NCBI RefSeq assembly: GCF_039794105.1
Contig: NZ_JBDIWA010000004.1
Location: 1-64,000, forward strand
Length of the DNA stretch: 64,000 nt
Reading direction: 5' to 3'
Source: Kuenenia sp039794105
Lineage (GTDB): Bacteria; Planctomycetota; Brocadiia; Brocadiales; Brocadiaceae
A program made the position numbers and the translations under genes. The notes under the pieces were generated by a model. It had not been told where the DNA came from and did no database searches. It worked only from the letters and a program-made list of their open reading frames with translations. Below, in pieces: positions 35,862 to 45,337 of this stretch. Within the stretch, counting starts at the first letter, position 1. The number at the start of each line of letters is the position of its first letter.

Positions 35862-37817
35862 TTACACGGCTATCCCTGCATCTACAGTCCCCAATTCGGT
35901 GTGTATGACCTCCCATTTCTTATAAAAGTCGTTTAACTCTTCGGAAACTGATTTATATTGTTTGTTGATGATAATATGCTTTTCCTTGTCATTATATAGC
36001 TCGGTATCTAAAAGGGTTTGGTCAAGTTCTTTTTTTTGCGTTTCAAGGTAGGTGATTCTCTCCTCGATTTTTTGAAGTTCTTTTGTGAGTTTTCTTCTTT
36101 TAGCGTTTTGTTCCTTTTTTTGTAAAAATATCTGCTTTTGAGTGGTTATTCCTGAAGATTTTAATTCCGGCGCTTCTTGTCCCACCGTTTTATGTGTTCC
36201 TGACCGTAATTCAGCCTCTCTTTTTTCTAAGAAATCCTTAAAACTACCCAGATGAATGAAAAGATTTCCCTCTTTCAATTCATACACCTTTGAAACGAGT
36301 CCGTCCAGAAAGTCTCTGTCGTGGGAAACAATTAAAAGACTTCCCGGGTAATTCAGCAACGCCTCTTTGAGTACTTTTTTGGTAGTGATATCAATATGAT
36401 TTGTGGGTTCATCCAGCACGAGGAAATTCGTTGGTTTTAAAAGGGTTTTTGCAAGGCACAGACGCGATTTTTCTCCGCCGCTTAAAACGTTTACCGTTTT
36501 AAACACGTCATCTCCGGAGAAGAGAAATGCCCCCAGAAGGTGTCTTACGTGCGGTATCATAGAAAACGGCGCAATGGATTCGACTTCCTCCAATACCGTA
36601 TTGTTACCCTGGAGGCTTTCAGCGGTTTCCTGGGCAAAATAGTCGGCGAGCACATTGTGCCCGAAAGTGGCAGTACCGCTTTGGGGAGTATGCAAACGGT
36701 TTATAATACGTAATAATGAGGATTTTCCAGAGCCGTTTTGCCCTACGAGCGCAACCTTTTCTCCCCGTTCTATGGAAAGGCAGACTCCCTGAAATACCCA
36801 TTGATCTGCATATTTGCAGGAAACGTCTTTCACTTCAAGGACGCTTGCACCGCTTTGTTTTGCAGGTGGGAACCTGAAGGTAACCCTGTGAACCGAGTTG
36901 TCAGGCAAGGTCTCTTTTTCCATTTTTCCAAGCATTTTGATTCGGCTCTGTACCTGTGACGCCTTTGTGTTTTTTGACCGAAATCGCTCGATAAATCTTT
37001 CTACTTCTTTAATTTTCTTCTGTTGATTGACATAGCGTGAGGTTTGCAGCCCACTCCTTTTTTCTTTTTCGGTTTCATAAAAAGAATAATTGCCGTGATA
37101 TTCAGTGATATTCCCCTTCTCAAGCTCCCAGATACCGGAAACATTCCGGTCTAAAAAAGCCCTGTCATGGGAAATAATAATCAACCCCCCGTTTAATTCC
37201 TTAAGGTACTGCTCAAGCCAGAGAATAGAATCTACGTCAAGATGGTTTGTGGGTTCGTCCAGAAGCAGGATATCCGGTTCTTGCAGCAACAACCTGGCTA
37301 AGGCAACACGCATCCGCCACCCACCGCTCAGGGCGTCAATATCTTTCCTGAAATCGGTGTCCTTAAAACCGATGCCTTTTAATACCTTTTCAATTTCAGC
37401 ATTCATTTTGTTTGCGTTCACCACGGACAACTGATGTAGCAGGTGTGTGTGCCGGTCAAGGAGTAGCTGGCGGTCTTCATCGGTAAGGGAAGGGCTGTCA
37501 AGGTCTTTATGTACCGCATCTATTTGCCGGTTCAAATGGTGAATATCTTCAAAGGCGGAACCCGCTTCCTCAAAAACAGTTTTTTTGCTGAACGCAAAAC
37601 ATTCCTGGGGCAGGTATCCTGTTTTCACGCCTTTCGCATAAATAATACTCCCGGAAGAGGGTTCGATATATTTGCAGATGAGCTTGAAAAATGTGGATTT
37701 GCCCGCGCCATTGGGTCCGATTAATCCAATGCGGTCATTCAATCGAATTTGCAGAGAAAGCTCGTCAAAAATGACGGTAGAGCCAAAATTCAGACAAACA
37801 TTATGAAAACGAATCAT
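35862..37817 (-). CDS. ABC-F family ATP-binding protein
   Basis: A soluble protein with two ABC ATPase domains and no membrane part, 651 residues. Walker A motifs are GPNGAGKST at about 34-42 and GQNGSGKSS near 358. The signature and Walker B pairs are LSGGWRMRVALARLL/LLLDEPTNHLD and LSGGEKSRLCLAKTL/LVLDEPTNHID. A linker helix with KNTKASQVQSRIKML lies between them and a basic coiled coil ends the protein (about 545-640). ABC-F proteins act on the ribosome as translation factors or resistance proteins; the layout is Uup/YheS-like. The exact subgroup is unresolved. Confidence 0.9.
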   Translation of the reverse strand: MIRFHNVCLNFGSTVIFDELSLQIRLNDRIGLIGPNGAGKSTFFKLICKYIEPSSGSIIYAKGVKTGYLPQECFAFSKKTVFEEAGSAFEDIHHLNRQIDAVHKDLDSPSLTDEDRQLLLDRHTHLLHQLSVVNANKMNAEIEKVLKGIGFKDTDFRKDIDALSGGWRMRVALARLLLQEPDILLLDEPTNHLDVDSILWLEQYLKELNGGLIIISHDRAFLDRNVSGIWELEKGNITEYHGNYSFYETEKEKRSGLQTSRYVNQQKKIKEVERFIERFRSKNTKASQVQSRIKMLGKMEKETLPDNSVHRVTFRFPPAKQSGASVLEVKDVSCKYADQWVFQGVCLSIERGEKVALVGQNGSGKSSLLRIINRLHTPQSGTATFGHNVLADYFAQETAESLQGNNTVLEEVESIAPFSMIPHVRHLLGAFLFSGDDVFKTVNVLSGGEKSRLCLAKTLLKPTNFLVLDEPTNHIDITTKKVLKEALLNYPGSLLIVSHDRDFLDGLVSKVYELKEGNLFIHLGSFKDFLEKREAELRSGTHKTVGQEAPELKSSGITTQKQIFLQKKEQNAKRRKLTKELQKIEERITYLETQKKELDQTLLDTELYNDKEKHIIINKQYKSVSEELNDFYKKWEVIHTELGTVDAGIAV

Positions 37818-38231
37818 TTTTTATCACCATAGTTCTTAAAAGATACATTTTTACCTTTGCCTCACAGGGCAAACCTAAACAGGCGGTCAGAAGACAGACT
37901 TCTTTGCGCTGCCGGAAATTTACCGATATTACAAGAATACGAAATCACAAAGTATGTATCAATGCCGTTTTTAAAAAAAGGTGTTGCCAAAAGGCTTCAT
38001 AGGTTATGTTGGATGCATTGCCACTATTTATTGAGCTGATACGAGAAATTGTCGTTTTGTAGTGCGATGAAGTTCGTCTACACTAAACTTTTTCAAAAAA
38101 AATAAAGTGTTATTTAAAAACTAAAATTTTGTCAGGTTTTACTGTTTTTTAATCAGGTTTTTTATGATATCCTACTTTACGTTTTTGAGTTTAATAATCA
38201 ATTACTTTGATAAATAATGGAGAGATAAAAT
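37818..38231. other. gap with a degenerate family A element
   Basis: At 38044-38112 GAAATTGTCGTTTTGTAGTG, GCGATGAAGTTCGTC and AAACTTTTTCAAAAAAAATA...AAAGTGTTAT match a decayed short family A element. The rest is AT-rich leader of the permease gene; no gene was seen. Confidence 0.55.
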
Positions 38232-39563
38232 ATGGTCTTTTGGATTGCGACGCTCATATTCCTTGTATCTTTCGGGTTAATTGTCTCTGAAAAGATCGAC
38301 AAAACGAAAGTGGCGCTCATTGGCGCAGGCTTGATGATCCTCCTTAAGATTGTCAGCCAACATGAAGCCTTTTATGAGGAACATTATGCTATAGATTATA
38401 ATGTAATATTTTTGCTAATAAGCATGATGATTATTGTAAATATCCTTAAGAAAACAGGGATATTTCAATTTGTTGCTATTAAATCAGCAAAACTTGCGCG
38501 TGGGAAACCGTTCCTGATCCTCATTTTCTTTGCCTGTATAACGGCAGTTGCTTCCGCGTTTCTTGATAATGTTACCAGTGTTTTGCTTCTTATTCCCGTA
38601 ACGTTGTTCATTGCGGAGGAGTTGGAATTGGACCCCTTTCCTTTTTTGATTACTGAGGTTATGGCATGTAATATTGGCGGTACGGCAACGCTTATTGGAG
38701 ACCCCCCCAACATTATGATTGCCAGCAAAGTACATTTGACATTTATGGATTTTATTTATCATTTAACGCCCGCTGTATTCTTCATATTCGGGGGATTTCT
38801 CCTGACTGTCCGGTTTCTTTTTGCGAAAAAGATGCATGTAAGGGAAGAAGTAAGACAGAAGATACTTGCAATGGACGAATATGCCTTAATTAAAGATGTT
38901 GGTTTATTAAAAAAATCACTTGGCGTACTGGGCATGGTTATCCTTGGATTTATTTTTCATGGGGTATTTCATTACGAGCCGGCGACAATAGCGCTGGTCG
39001 GCGCTGCTGTGCTGCTGATCATTTCTAAGGAAGACGTACATCATGTGTTTCGGGATTTAGAGTGGTCTACGCTTTTCTTTTTTATGGGGCTGTTTATTAT
39101 TGTGGGGGGCGTTGTAAAGGTAGGTCTTATTTCAAAGCTTTCCGAAGGATTGATTGCGCTGACGCAGCCAGGTGTGGAAAGCATGTTCACGTTGTCGATT
39201 GTCCTGTTGTGGTTTTCCGCGATAGGTTCGGCGATTGTTGATAATATTCCTTTTGTTGCAAGTATGATTCCACTTGTAAAGGACACGGCAGAGGCGGTAT
39301 TGCCGCAAGGATGGGATATTACACCGGTGCTTCAGCATCCAACCCTTATGCCCGTATGGTGGTCGTTAGCGTTGGGCGCTTGCCTTGGCGGGAACGGTAC
39401 CCCCATTGGCGCCTCCGCAAATGTTATTACCATAGGTCTTTCTGAAAAAGCAGGATACCCGATAACCTTCAGAAAATTTCTCATCTATTCAATACCAATT
39501 ACTTTAGAGACATTGGTATTGGCGACTATTTATGTTGTAGTCAGATATTATGTATTCATCTAA
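38232..39563 (+). CDS. ArsB/NhaD-type ion permease
   Basis: A 443-residue membrane protein with about eleven helices. The signatures SAFLDNVTSVLLLIPVTLF and ACNIGGTATLIGDPPNIMIA, and their second-half counterparts IVDNIPFVASMIPL and ACLGGNGTPIGASANVI, belong to the ion transporter superfamily (ArsB/NhaD, close to P-protein). A Na+/H+ antiport or anion role is likely; arsenite specificity cannot be claimed, as no ars genes adjoin it. GGAGAG precedes the ATG. It stands alone between repeat-bearing gaps. Confidence 0.88.
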   Translation: MVFWIATLIFLVSFGLIVSEKIDKTKVALIGAGLMILLKIVSQHEAFYEEHYAIDYNVIFLLISMMIIVNILKKTGIFQFVAIKSAKLARGKPFLILIFFACITAVASAFLDNVTSVLLLIPVTLFIAEELELDPFPFLITEVMACNIGGTATLIGDPPNIMIASKVHLTFMDFIYHLTPAVFFIFGGFLLTVRFLFAKKMHVREEVRQKILAMDEYALIKDVGLLKKSLGVLGMVILGFIFHGVFHYEPATIALVGAAVLLIISKEDVHHVFRDLEWSTLFFFMGLFIIVGGVVKVGLISKLSEGLIALTQPGVESMFTLSIVLLWFSAIGSAIVDNIPFVASMIPLVKDTAEAVLPQGWDITPVLQHPTLMPVWWSLALGACLGGNGTPIGASANVITIGLSEKAGYPITFRKFLIYSIPITLETLVLATIYVVVRYYVFI

Positions 39564-39567
39564 ACCC

Positions 39568-39752
39568 TAAGCTGGTATAGCCAGAACCAAACAAGCACGA
39601 AATCCGAAACAAATGCTAAATTTTAATTTTCAAATGTTCAAAACCCGGTTTTTTTCATTGGGATTTTGTATTTTAGAATTTGTTTCGTATTTCGTATTTC
39701 TTGCTTCGTATTTTTTTTCTCGTGCTTGTTTGGTTCTGGCTATACCAGCTTA
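39568..39752. repeat. family B miniature inverted-repeat element, full length (185 bp)
   Basis: The outer arms TAAGCTGGTATAGCCAGAAC (continuing CAAACAAGCACGA) and their reverse complement at the right end are essentially perfect over about 33 bp. Inner arms CGAAACAAATGCTAAA and TTTAGAATTTGTTTCG extend the pairing. The whole unit would fold as one long hairpin. It sits between the permease stop and the copper ATPase, in the latter's leader. Confidence 0.9.
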
Positions 39753-39864
39753 GATAGTTTAATGGAAGTGGCTGAACTATTACCTGTGATTCAGATACTG
39801 GTATATGGTTCATGATATTACCTAACGGATAAAATTCTAACAATCCCTGCCCCAAGGTGTAGAT

Positions 39865-42273
39865 GTGCCTCCATATTCCTATTCTGACTGTGTACATTGC
39901 GGTAAAACCATTGCAAAAAAAGAAGACGCCATTATAAATGCCAACGGCGCTATTTTTTGCTGCTGGGGATGCGAAACCGTTTATTCAATTCTTAAAAAAG
40001 AACATTTCTCACTCATCAACAAACCTCACGCTGGCAGTTCCGAATATGATATTCTGGATAATGAGTCTTTTTTAAGAGACTATTCAGTGTTGCAGGATGG
40101 CAGGCAAGGCATGAGATTTTTTGTCGAAGGGGTGCAATGCACCTCCTGCCTATGGATCATCGATCAGATTCCCCATTGGATTCCTGAGGTTGAAACTGTT
40201 CATTTGAACATGAGCCAAAATACCTTATTTGTGTCGCTAAAGAGTCCGGGGTTTTTCGGAAAAGTGGTATCCACCCTTGCGGCGTTAGGCTATAAAACAT
40301 ATCCGATCAGGAATACCGGCGAAGCAAGGCATTTCCAGAAAAAGGAAAACCACAGGCATTTAATGAGGCTAGGCGTTGCAGGCGCCTGCGCGGGCAGTAT
40401 TATGCTCTACTCGTTCGCCCTTTATTCCGGGCTGACGGGCCCTATGGCTCAGGTGTTTCAGTATATAAACCTGGCATTTTTTCTTCCTGTGCTCTTTTAC
40501 TGCGCCAGGCCGTTTTACATAAATTTATGGAGGTCTTTCCGGGCGTGGCGGCCAAGCATCGATTTGCCCATTGTGCTTGCGGTGGCCATAGGCTTTGTTT
40601 TAAGCCTGCTTCATCTGATTCAGGGACGTCAGGATTTTTATTTCGATTCGCTTTCCGTATTAATTTTTTTGTTATTGGCAAGCAGATATCTTCTGAGCAG
40701 GACACAACAGAAATTTTTAAACAGTTCCTATTTATTATCATTTTTTGAAGCACAAATATGCCGGAGATGGAACGAGGGCCGCCATGCCTATGAAAAGGTG
40801 TCTGCCAGCCATTTAAATACCGGCGATAAAATCCTTGTTAATGAAGGAGAACGTATCCCGGCAGATGGGGAAATGATAAATGATTGGGTTAATATAAATC
40901 CCTCTGTTTTGACAGGCGAAAGCCTTCCGCAAAAACTTTTCAAAGGGGCAAAAATCTATGCCGGAACAAAGGTGGTTTCCGGATACGCTGAAATTCTTAT
41001 AGAACATACCACAGGCGGCAGCCGCATCGGAAGGATATTAAAAAAGGTTGAGGAGCAAATCTACAACAAAACACCATTAATTTCACTGACGGACAAGGCC
41101 GCCCACTATTTTACGCTCTTCATCCTCTCGTTGGGAATGCTGTTCTTTTTGTTTTACAGCGTTATTGACATTGCCGAAGCGGTAAGGCGAACACTTGCAC
41201 TCATCATACTTGCATGTCCCTGCGCCTTAGCATTTGCAACGCCGCTGACGCAAAGCCTATCCTTAAAAAAAGCCTCAAAAAAGGGGTATCTGATAAAAAA
41301 TGCCGAATCACTTGAAAAACTAAGCAGGGTCAAAAACGTTTTTTTTGACAAAACAGGAACCCTTACACAAGGGCAATTTGAGTTCTTAAAATGGAAATCT
41401 CTTCAGTCTGGCGAGTCTGTTAATTTTGTGCCCGATACCATAACCCTTAATGCCATATATTCAATCGAAACACATTCTCAGCATCCCATTGCAAGGGCGT
41501 TGGTAAAGCAACTGGAAAAAGTCTGTGATGTGAAATTGCCTGTTTGTTCTTTAAAGGAAATTCCAGGGAAGGGTATTTCAGGAACAGTTGAAGATAATCA
41601 TTATAAATTAATTTCCGCATTACCCGATGACGGCAATGATGATTCCGGCATTATAGCCAGTACCGTTGCTATATACCGGAATGAATTGCTTGTTGCCTAT
41701 GCCTGTTTAGGGGACAAACTTCGCAAAGATGCAAAAGAAACAATTACTGCATTAAAAAAATCTGGCATAAAACCACATATAGTTTCAGGGGATAACGACT
41801 CCACGGTGCGGAATGTTGCAAAAAAACTAGAACTGGCAGACGACTCTATCTATGCTGGAGTTTCACCGGAAGAGAAAAGCACGATCGTCAATACAGTTTC
41901 AAATGCTCTTATGGTAGGCGATGGAGTAAACGACGCCCTTGCTATGTCATCCTGCTCCATTGGCATTGCCGTTCAGGGCAGCGTAGAGGCGAGTTTGGTC
42001 GCTGCGGACATCTATTCAGCGAAGGAGGGGGTTTCTCCTGTTTTAGACCTGATTTTATTAAGCAAAAACACCCTATCTATTATCAAGAGAAACCTTGTCA
42101 TTTCCTTTCTTTATAACTTTGCCGGCGGAATAGCCGCTCTTTTCGGCGTTATCTCGCCCCTTGTTGCGGCAATACTTATGCCTGTAAGTTCTCTCGTTAT
42201 ACTGCTTTCTACGGTAGCAGGCACAAAATTTACCAGAAAATTCAATAAATGGCTCCCCACAAACATTCGTTAA
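39865..42273 (+). CDS. CcoI/FixI-like heavy-metal (copper) P-type ATPase
   Basis: A P1B ATPase of 802 residues. The N-terminal metal-binding part (CVHCGK, CCWGC, residues 7-35) is typical of CcoI/FixI. It is followed by an HMA domain with CTSC at 92-95. The core motifs are TGES 350-353, the metal-site CPC 451-453, the phosphorylated Asp495 in DKTGT, HP in SQHPIARAL and GDGVNDALAMSS. CcoI supplies copper for cbb3-type oxidase assembly, but no cco genes are here, so the client enzyme is unknown. The start is GTG. Its last 32 bases overlap the convergent MnmE-like gene. Confidence 0.9.
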   Translation: MPPYSYSDCVHCGKTIAKKEDAIINANGAIFCCWGCETVYSILKKEHFSLINKPHAGSSEYDILDNESFLRDYSVLQDGRQGMRFFVEGVQCTSCLWIIDQIPHWIPEVETVHLNMSQNTLFVSLKSPGFFGKVVSTLAALGYKTYPIRNTGEARHFQKKENHRHLMRLGVAGACAGSIMLYSFALYSGLTGPMAQVFQYINLAFFLPVLFYCARPFYINLWRSFRAWRPSIDLPIVLAVAIGFVLSLLHLIQGRQDFYFDSLSVLIFLLLASRYLLSRTQQKFLNSSYLLSFFEAQICRRWNEGRHAYEKVSASHLNTGDKILVNEGERIPADGEMINDWVNINPSVLTGESLPQKLFKGAKIYAGTKVVSGYAEILIEHTTGGSRIGRILKKVEEQIYNKTPLISLTDKAAHYFTLFILSLGMLFFLFYSVIDIAEAVRRTLALIILACPCALAFATPLTQSLSLKKASKKGYLIKNAESLEKLSRVKNVFFDKTGTLTQGQFEFLKWKSLQSGESVNFVPDTITLNAIYSIETHSQHPIARALVKQLEKVCDVKLPVCSLKEIPGKGISGTVEDNHYKLISALPDDGNDDSGIIASTVAIYRNELLVAYACLGDKLRKDAKETITALKKSGIKPHIVSGDNDSTVRNVAKKLELADDSIYAGVSPEEKSTIVNTVSNALMVGDGVNDALAMSSCSIGIAVQGSVEASLVAADIYSAKEGVSPVLDLILLSKNTLSIIKRNLVISFLYNFAGGIAALFGVISPLVAAILMPVSSLVILLSTVAGTKFTRKFNKWLPTNIR

Positions 42274-43555
42274 AAATGTTCCTTAACTCCTGTCTTGCTG
42301 CGGCACTGAATGCGGCTGTTTCCAGCATCCGGCGTGCTCCCGAGAGTAAATGAAGCTGTCTTTTGCTAAACACGACGGGCGTTCCGGGATAATAGCAGGT
42401 GTTAAACTCTCCAACAAGTTTTTTATAGACAACGTCCAGTCCTTCCTTTTTTTGGGCGGAAATGTAATATACCGGAGATGCGATTTCCGATTCAATGATC
42501 TTTGTGTCTAATTGAGCGGGAAGGTCGGTTTTATTTATCAATGGAATGATGGTGCACGCACGCTGCCTTTCGTATTCCTTTGCCATTTTCCACGATTTCA
42601 ATGCATCTAATATCTCTCTATCCTCATGATCAAGGGGCTTTGAATTATCAAATATGGCAAGCACCTTGTCCGCGCGTCCAAGCTGTTCCCGCGTCATTTC
42701 AATACTCATGGATTCAACTGTATCTTCTGTCTTTCTTATGCCCGCGGTATCGACAATTTCAAAGGGGATATCTTCGATAGAGATATATTCGCTTGCGTAA
42801 TCACGCGTTGTTCCGGGTTCATGGTGCACAATCATTTGTTCTTCGCCTAGTACGGCGTTCATCAGTGTTGATTTTCCGACATTCGGCTTGCCAAGGATTA
42901 CAATAGCCTGCGGGGATATTAATGCCATGCCGAACGGGGCGGTATTGAGCAGGGCGTCAATGCTGTGCGTCAGTTCTTTTAAAAAAAGAATGGTTTTTTC
43001 GTCTGCATTTGGTCGCTCTGCGGAGGTACATTCCATTTGTTTTGTAATGTCCAGGCATTCGTGAAGCATTCTTGACAATGCGCCGTTGTACTGGTCTAAA
43101 AGCACTTTCGCGCATAGTTTTGTGCGTGCCGCAACAAGTTCCGGCAACGCCTCCTTTTGAATAGTATCTATTTGGTTGTTTTCGAGCGCCTGTGCTGCCA
43201 GCCCTTCCCATGTTTCTTTTTTTGCCCCATGTGAAACAACCAGCTCATATACCCGCATGAGGATCCGAATACCGCCATGACAATTTATTTCAACCACGTC
43301 TTCGCCGGTGAAACTGTTCCCTTGTTTTTCAATATTCAAAATAACCTCGTCGATCCTTTGATTGCCACTGACGATATGACCGTAGTAAAGTTTGCCGTTT
43401 TCCGCATTGCAAAGGTCTTTTATGTGTTTCCCTTCAAAGATGTCATTCGCCATATTTAAAGCCTTAGGCCCGGAAACAACTATCTTGCCAATGCCCCCTT
43501 CGCCCAGGGGTGTCACAATTGCGGCAATTGTTTCATGAGATAAATGGATATTCAT
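42242..43555 (-). CDS. MnmE-like GTPase paralogue lacking the C-terminal FCIGK motif
   Basis: A 437-residue homologue of tRNA-modification GTPase MnmE. The N-terminal domain start is clear (TIAAIVTPLGEGGIGKIVVSGP). The G domain is intact: GKPNVGKS 222-229, PGTTRD 247-252, DTAG 269-272 and NKTD 341-344. Two features essential in canonical MnmE are missing: the PGEFT-type segment of the helical domain, and the C-terminal FCIGK with the catalytic cysteine, so the protein ends about 30 residues early at the overlap with the copper ATPase gene. It follows folC by 24 bases on the same strand. It may be a GTPase with another job; a canonical mnmE is at 60.4 kb. Confidence 0.85.
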   Translation of the reverse strand: MNIHLSHETIAAIVTPLGEGGIGKIVVSGPKALNMANDIFEGKHIKDLCNAENGKLYYGHIVSGNQRIDEVILNIEKQGNSFTGEDVVEINCHGGIRILMRVYELVVSHGAKKETWEGLAAQALENNQIDTIQKEALPELVAARTKLCAKVLLDQYNGALSRMLHECLDITKQMECTSAERPNADEKTILFLKELTHSIDALLNTAPFGMALISPQAIVILGKPNVGKSTLMNAVLGEEQMIVHHEPGTTRDYASEYISIEDIPFEIVDTAGIRKTEDTVESMSIEMTREQLGRADKVLAIFDNSKPLDHEDREILDALKSWKMAKEYERQRACTIIPLINKTDLPAQLDTKIIESEIASPVYYISAQKKEGLDVVYKKLVGEFNTCYYPGTPVVFSKRQLHLLSGARRMLETAAFSAAARQELRNIFNECLWGAIY

Positions 43556-43579
43556 TATTTGTTGACTATATTTTTATTG

Positions 43580-44962
43580 TTATGCTCTGGCAATGTTTTG
43601 GTTGGCTAATTCCTGCCTCACTTCGCCTGCGATGTATGCCGATCCGGTAATACAAAGTAAATCGTCAGTGGAAGCGGCGTGTTGCGCTGCGATTACCGCA
43701 TCTCTGGCGCTATTGCATATCTCCGCCCTTTTCCCATAGACGGCCTTTATCTTTTTGGCTAATTCTTCAGGCGGCGCGGCACGGGAATTCGTGCTCTTTG
43801 TAACGAAGATATCGTTTGCGCAAGGCACAATCTCCCGGAGAATATTGTCAATATCCTTATCCTGTGAAAATCCTAATATGACGACCAGTTTATTGAACGT
43901 GAAATGTTCAAATAAGGTTTCCCGCAATGACGCCATTGATTCCACGGTATGTGCAAAATCCAGTACGATCAATGGCGTCTCCCCAAGAACCTCTATCCTC
44001 CCCGGACAACGGACGTGGGTAAACGCCTCACGTATGGTTTCGTTGTCGATTGAGATTTTGCCATGCTCACGCAGGACTTCCAATGCCCCCAATGCCATCG
44101 CGCAGTTTTTTACCTGATGTATTCCCATGAGGGGAATAAACAGATTCCCGTATGCGCCTTGCCACGTTTTTATATTACACAGCAAACCCCTTGAGTTCTT
44201 ATTTGTATAGGGCTGTGCGTCGTCTATCCTAATATCTTTGCCCAGTAGATAGAGCGGTGCGCCTTTTTCCATACAGACCTCTTTTATCACAGAAAGGGCC
44301 TCCGGTTTTTCTGCAGCAGAGATTACCGGTATGCCTTTTTTAATAATTCCCGCTTTTTCATAGGCTATGCGGGAGATAGTATTTCCAAGAATATTGACAT
44401 GGTCGAGGCCGATGTTGGTAATAACCGATACGAGCGGTAGTACTACATTGGTAGCATCTAAACGTCCCCCCATTCCCACCTCCAGAACGGCCATCTCCGC
44501 CTGTTTTTCTTTGAAATAAAGGAAGCATATCGCCGTAAGCGTTTCAAAAAACGTAGGTGATTCTGCAGGATTAGTATTTCTCAATCGCTGAATATATGGC
44601 ACGAGGATATTTAATGCAGCGGTAAAATCCTCTTTGGATATGTTCGTATGATTAAACTGAATTCGTTCTTTGAGGTTAGTTAAATGTGGGGAAGTGAAAA
44701 GCCCGGTTTTATAACCGGCATATTGAAGGACGGTTGACAACATAATTGCTGTAGACCCTTTTCCTTTTGTTCCTGTTATGTGGAGGGAGGAAAATTCCCT
44801 GTGCGGATTACCCACTTGTTCAAGGAGGCGAACCATTCTGTCCAGACTGAAGGTTGAAGTATTATATTGGTAACTGATTAGCTTTTCATAGTCGAGCGAC
44901 GCATTGAGAAAAGCACACGCCTCTTCGTATGATCGTAAGCATAGGGTATTTTGGGCAATCAT
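43580..44962 (-). CDS. folC: folylpolyglutamate/dihydrofolate synthase
   Basis: A Mur-ligase-fold enzyme adding glutamate to folates (and to dihydropteroate in bifunctional members). The ATP loop is ITGTKGKGSTAIML (about 62-75), followed by GLFTSPHL and AVLEVGMGGRLDATN. The C-terminal domain starts near 300 (RCPGRIEVLGETPLIVLDFAHT). 460 residues is normal. It is the first gene of a two-gene leftward unit with the MnmE-like GTPase, which links a folate enzyme to a relative of a folate-using protein. Confidence 0.94.
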   Translation of the reverse strand: MIAQNTLCLRSYEEACAFLNASLDYEKLISYQYNTSTFSLDRMVRLLEQVGNPHREFSSLHITGTKGKGSTAIMLSTVLQYAGYKTGLFTSPHLTNLKERIQFNHTNISKEDFTAALNILVPYIQRLRNTNPAESPTFFETLTAICFLYFKEKQAEMAVLEVGMGGRLDATNVVLPLVSVITNIGLDHVNILGNTISRIAYEKAGIIKKGIPVISAAEKPEALSVIKEVCMEKGAPLYLLGKDIRIDDAQPYTNKNSRGLLCNIKTWQGAYGNLFIPLMGIHQVKNCAMALGALEVLREHGKISIDNETIREAFTHVRCPGRIEVLGETPLIVLDFAHTVESMASLRETLFEHFTFNKLVVILGFSQDKDIDNILREIVPCANDIFVTKSTNSRAAPPEELAKKIKAVYGKRAEICNSARDAVIAAQHAASTDDLLCITGSAYIAGEVRQELANQNIARA

Positions 44963-45026
44963 CTTAACCGGCGTTCAGGAAATATCGTATAAGGGAACAA
45001 ATCTATTTTCGAAAACATTACAGGCC

Positions 45027-45142
45027 GGGGGCGAAGTATTTGCCTGCGTACAGTGTATAACACGTTCACCATAACAAGGTTGATGCAGTGCAGCATTTAC
45101 CCTTTCTTTCCCTTCCCCTATGCAGGCAAATGCTTCGCCCCT
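45027..45142. repeat. family C inverted-repeat element (about 116 bp)
   Basis: The left arm GGGGGCGAAGTATTTGCCTG (45027 on) and its complement at 45119-45142 (TATGCAGGCAAATGCTTCGC) pair over about 24 bases with two mismatches. It lies in the divergent gap between folC and the NDK-like gene. Confidence 0.8.
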
Positions 45143-45253
45143 ACGTAGTTTTGTAAAAAAAATTGCAGCCATAAAAGTGTATCACTTCATATACAGTGAG
45201 TCAACGACACAAAACCCCCTATTTTGTATCTCTATCCGTAAGATTGAAAGTAT

Positions 45254-45282
45254 TTGACCAAATATCCTTATTGTGTTATCAT
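45254..45282 (+). promoter_or_regulatory. sigma70-type promoter of the NDK-like/gyrA operon
   Basis: TTGACC at 45254-45259, a 17-base spacer and TATCAT at 45277-45282, with TGTGT directly before the -10. The inferred leader is about 50 bases. The spacer closely resembles that of the promoter at 56708-56736. Confidence 0.7.
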
Positions 45283-45337
45283 TTAGCCTTTTATAATCCT
45301 TTGATTCATTACTTGTTGTTGGAGAATATACGTCACT

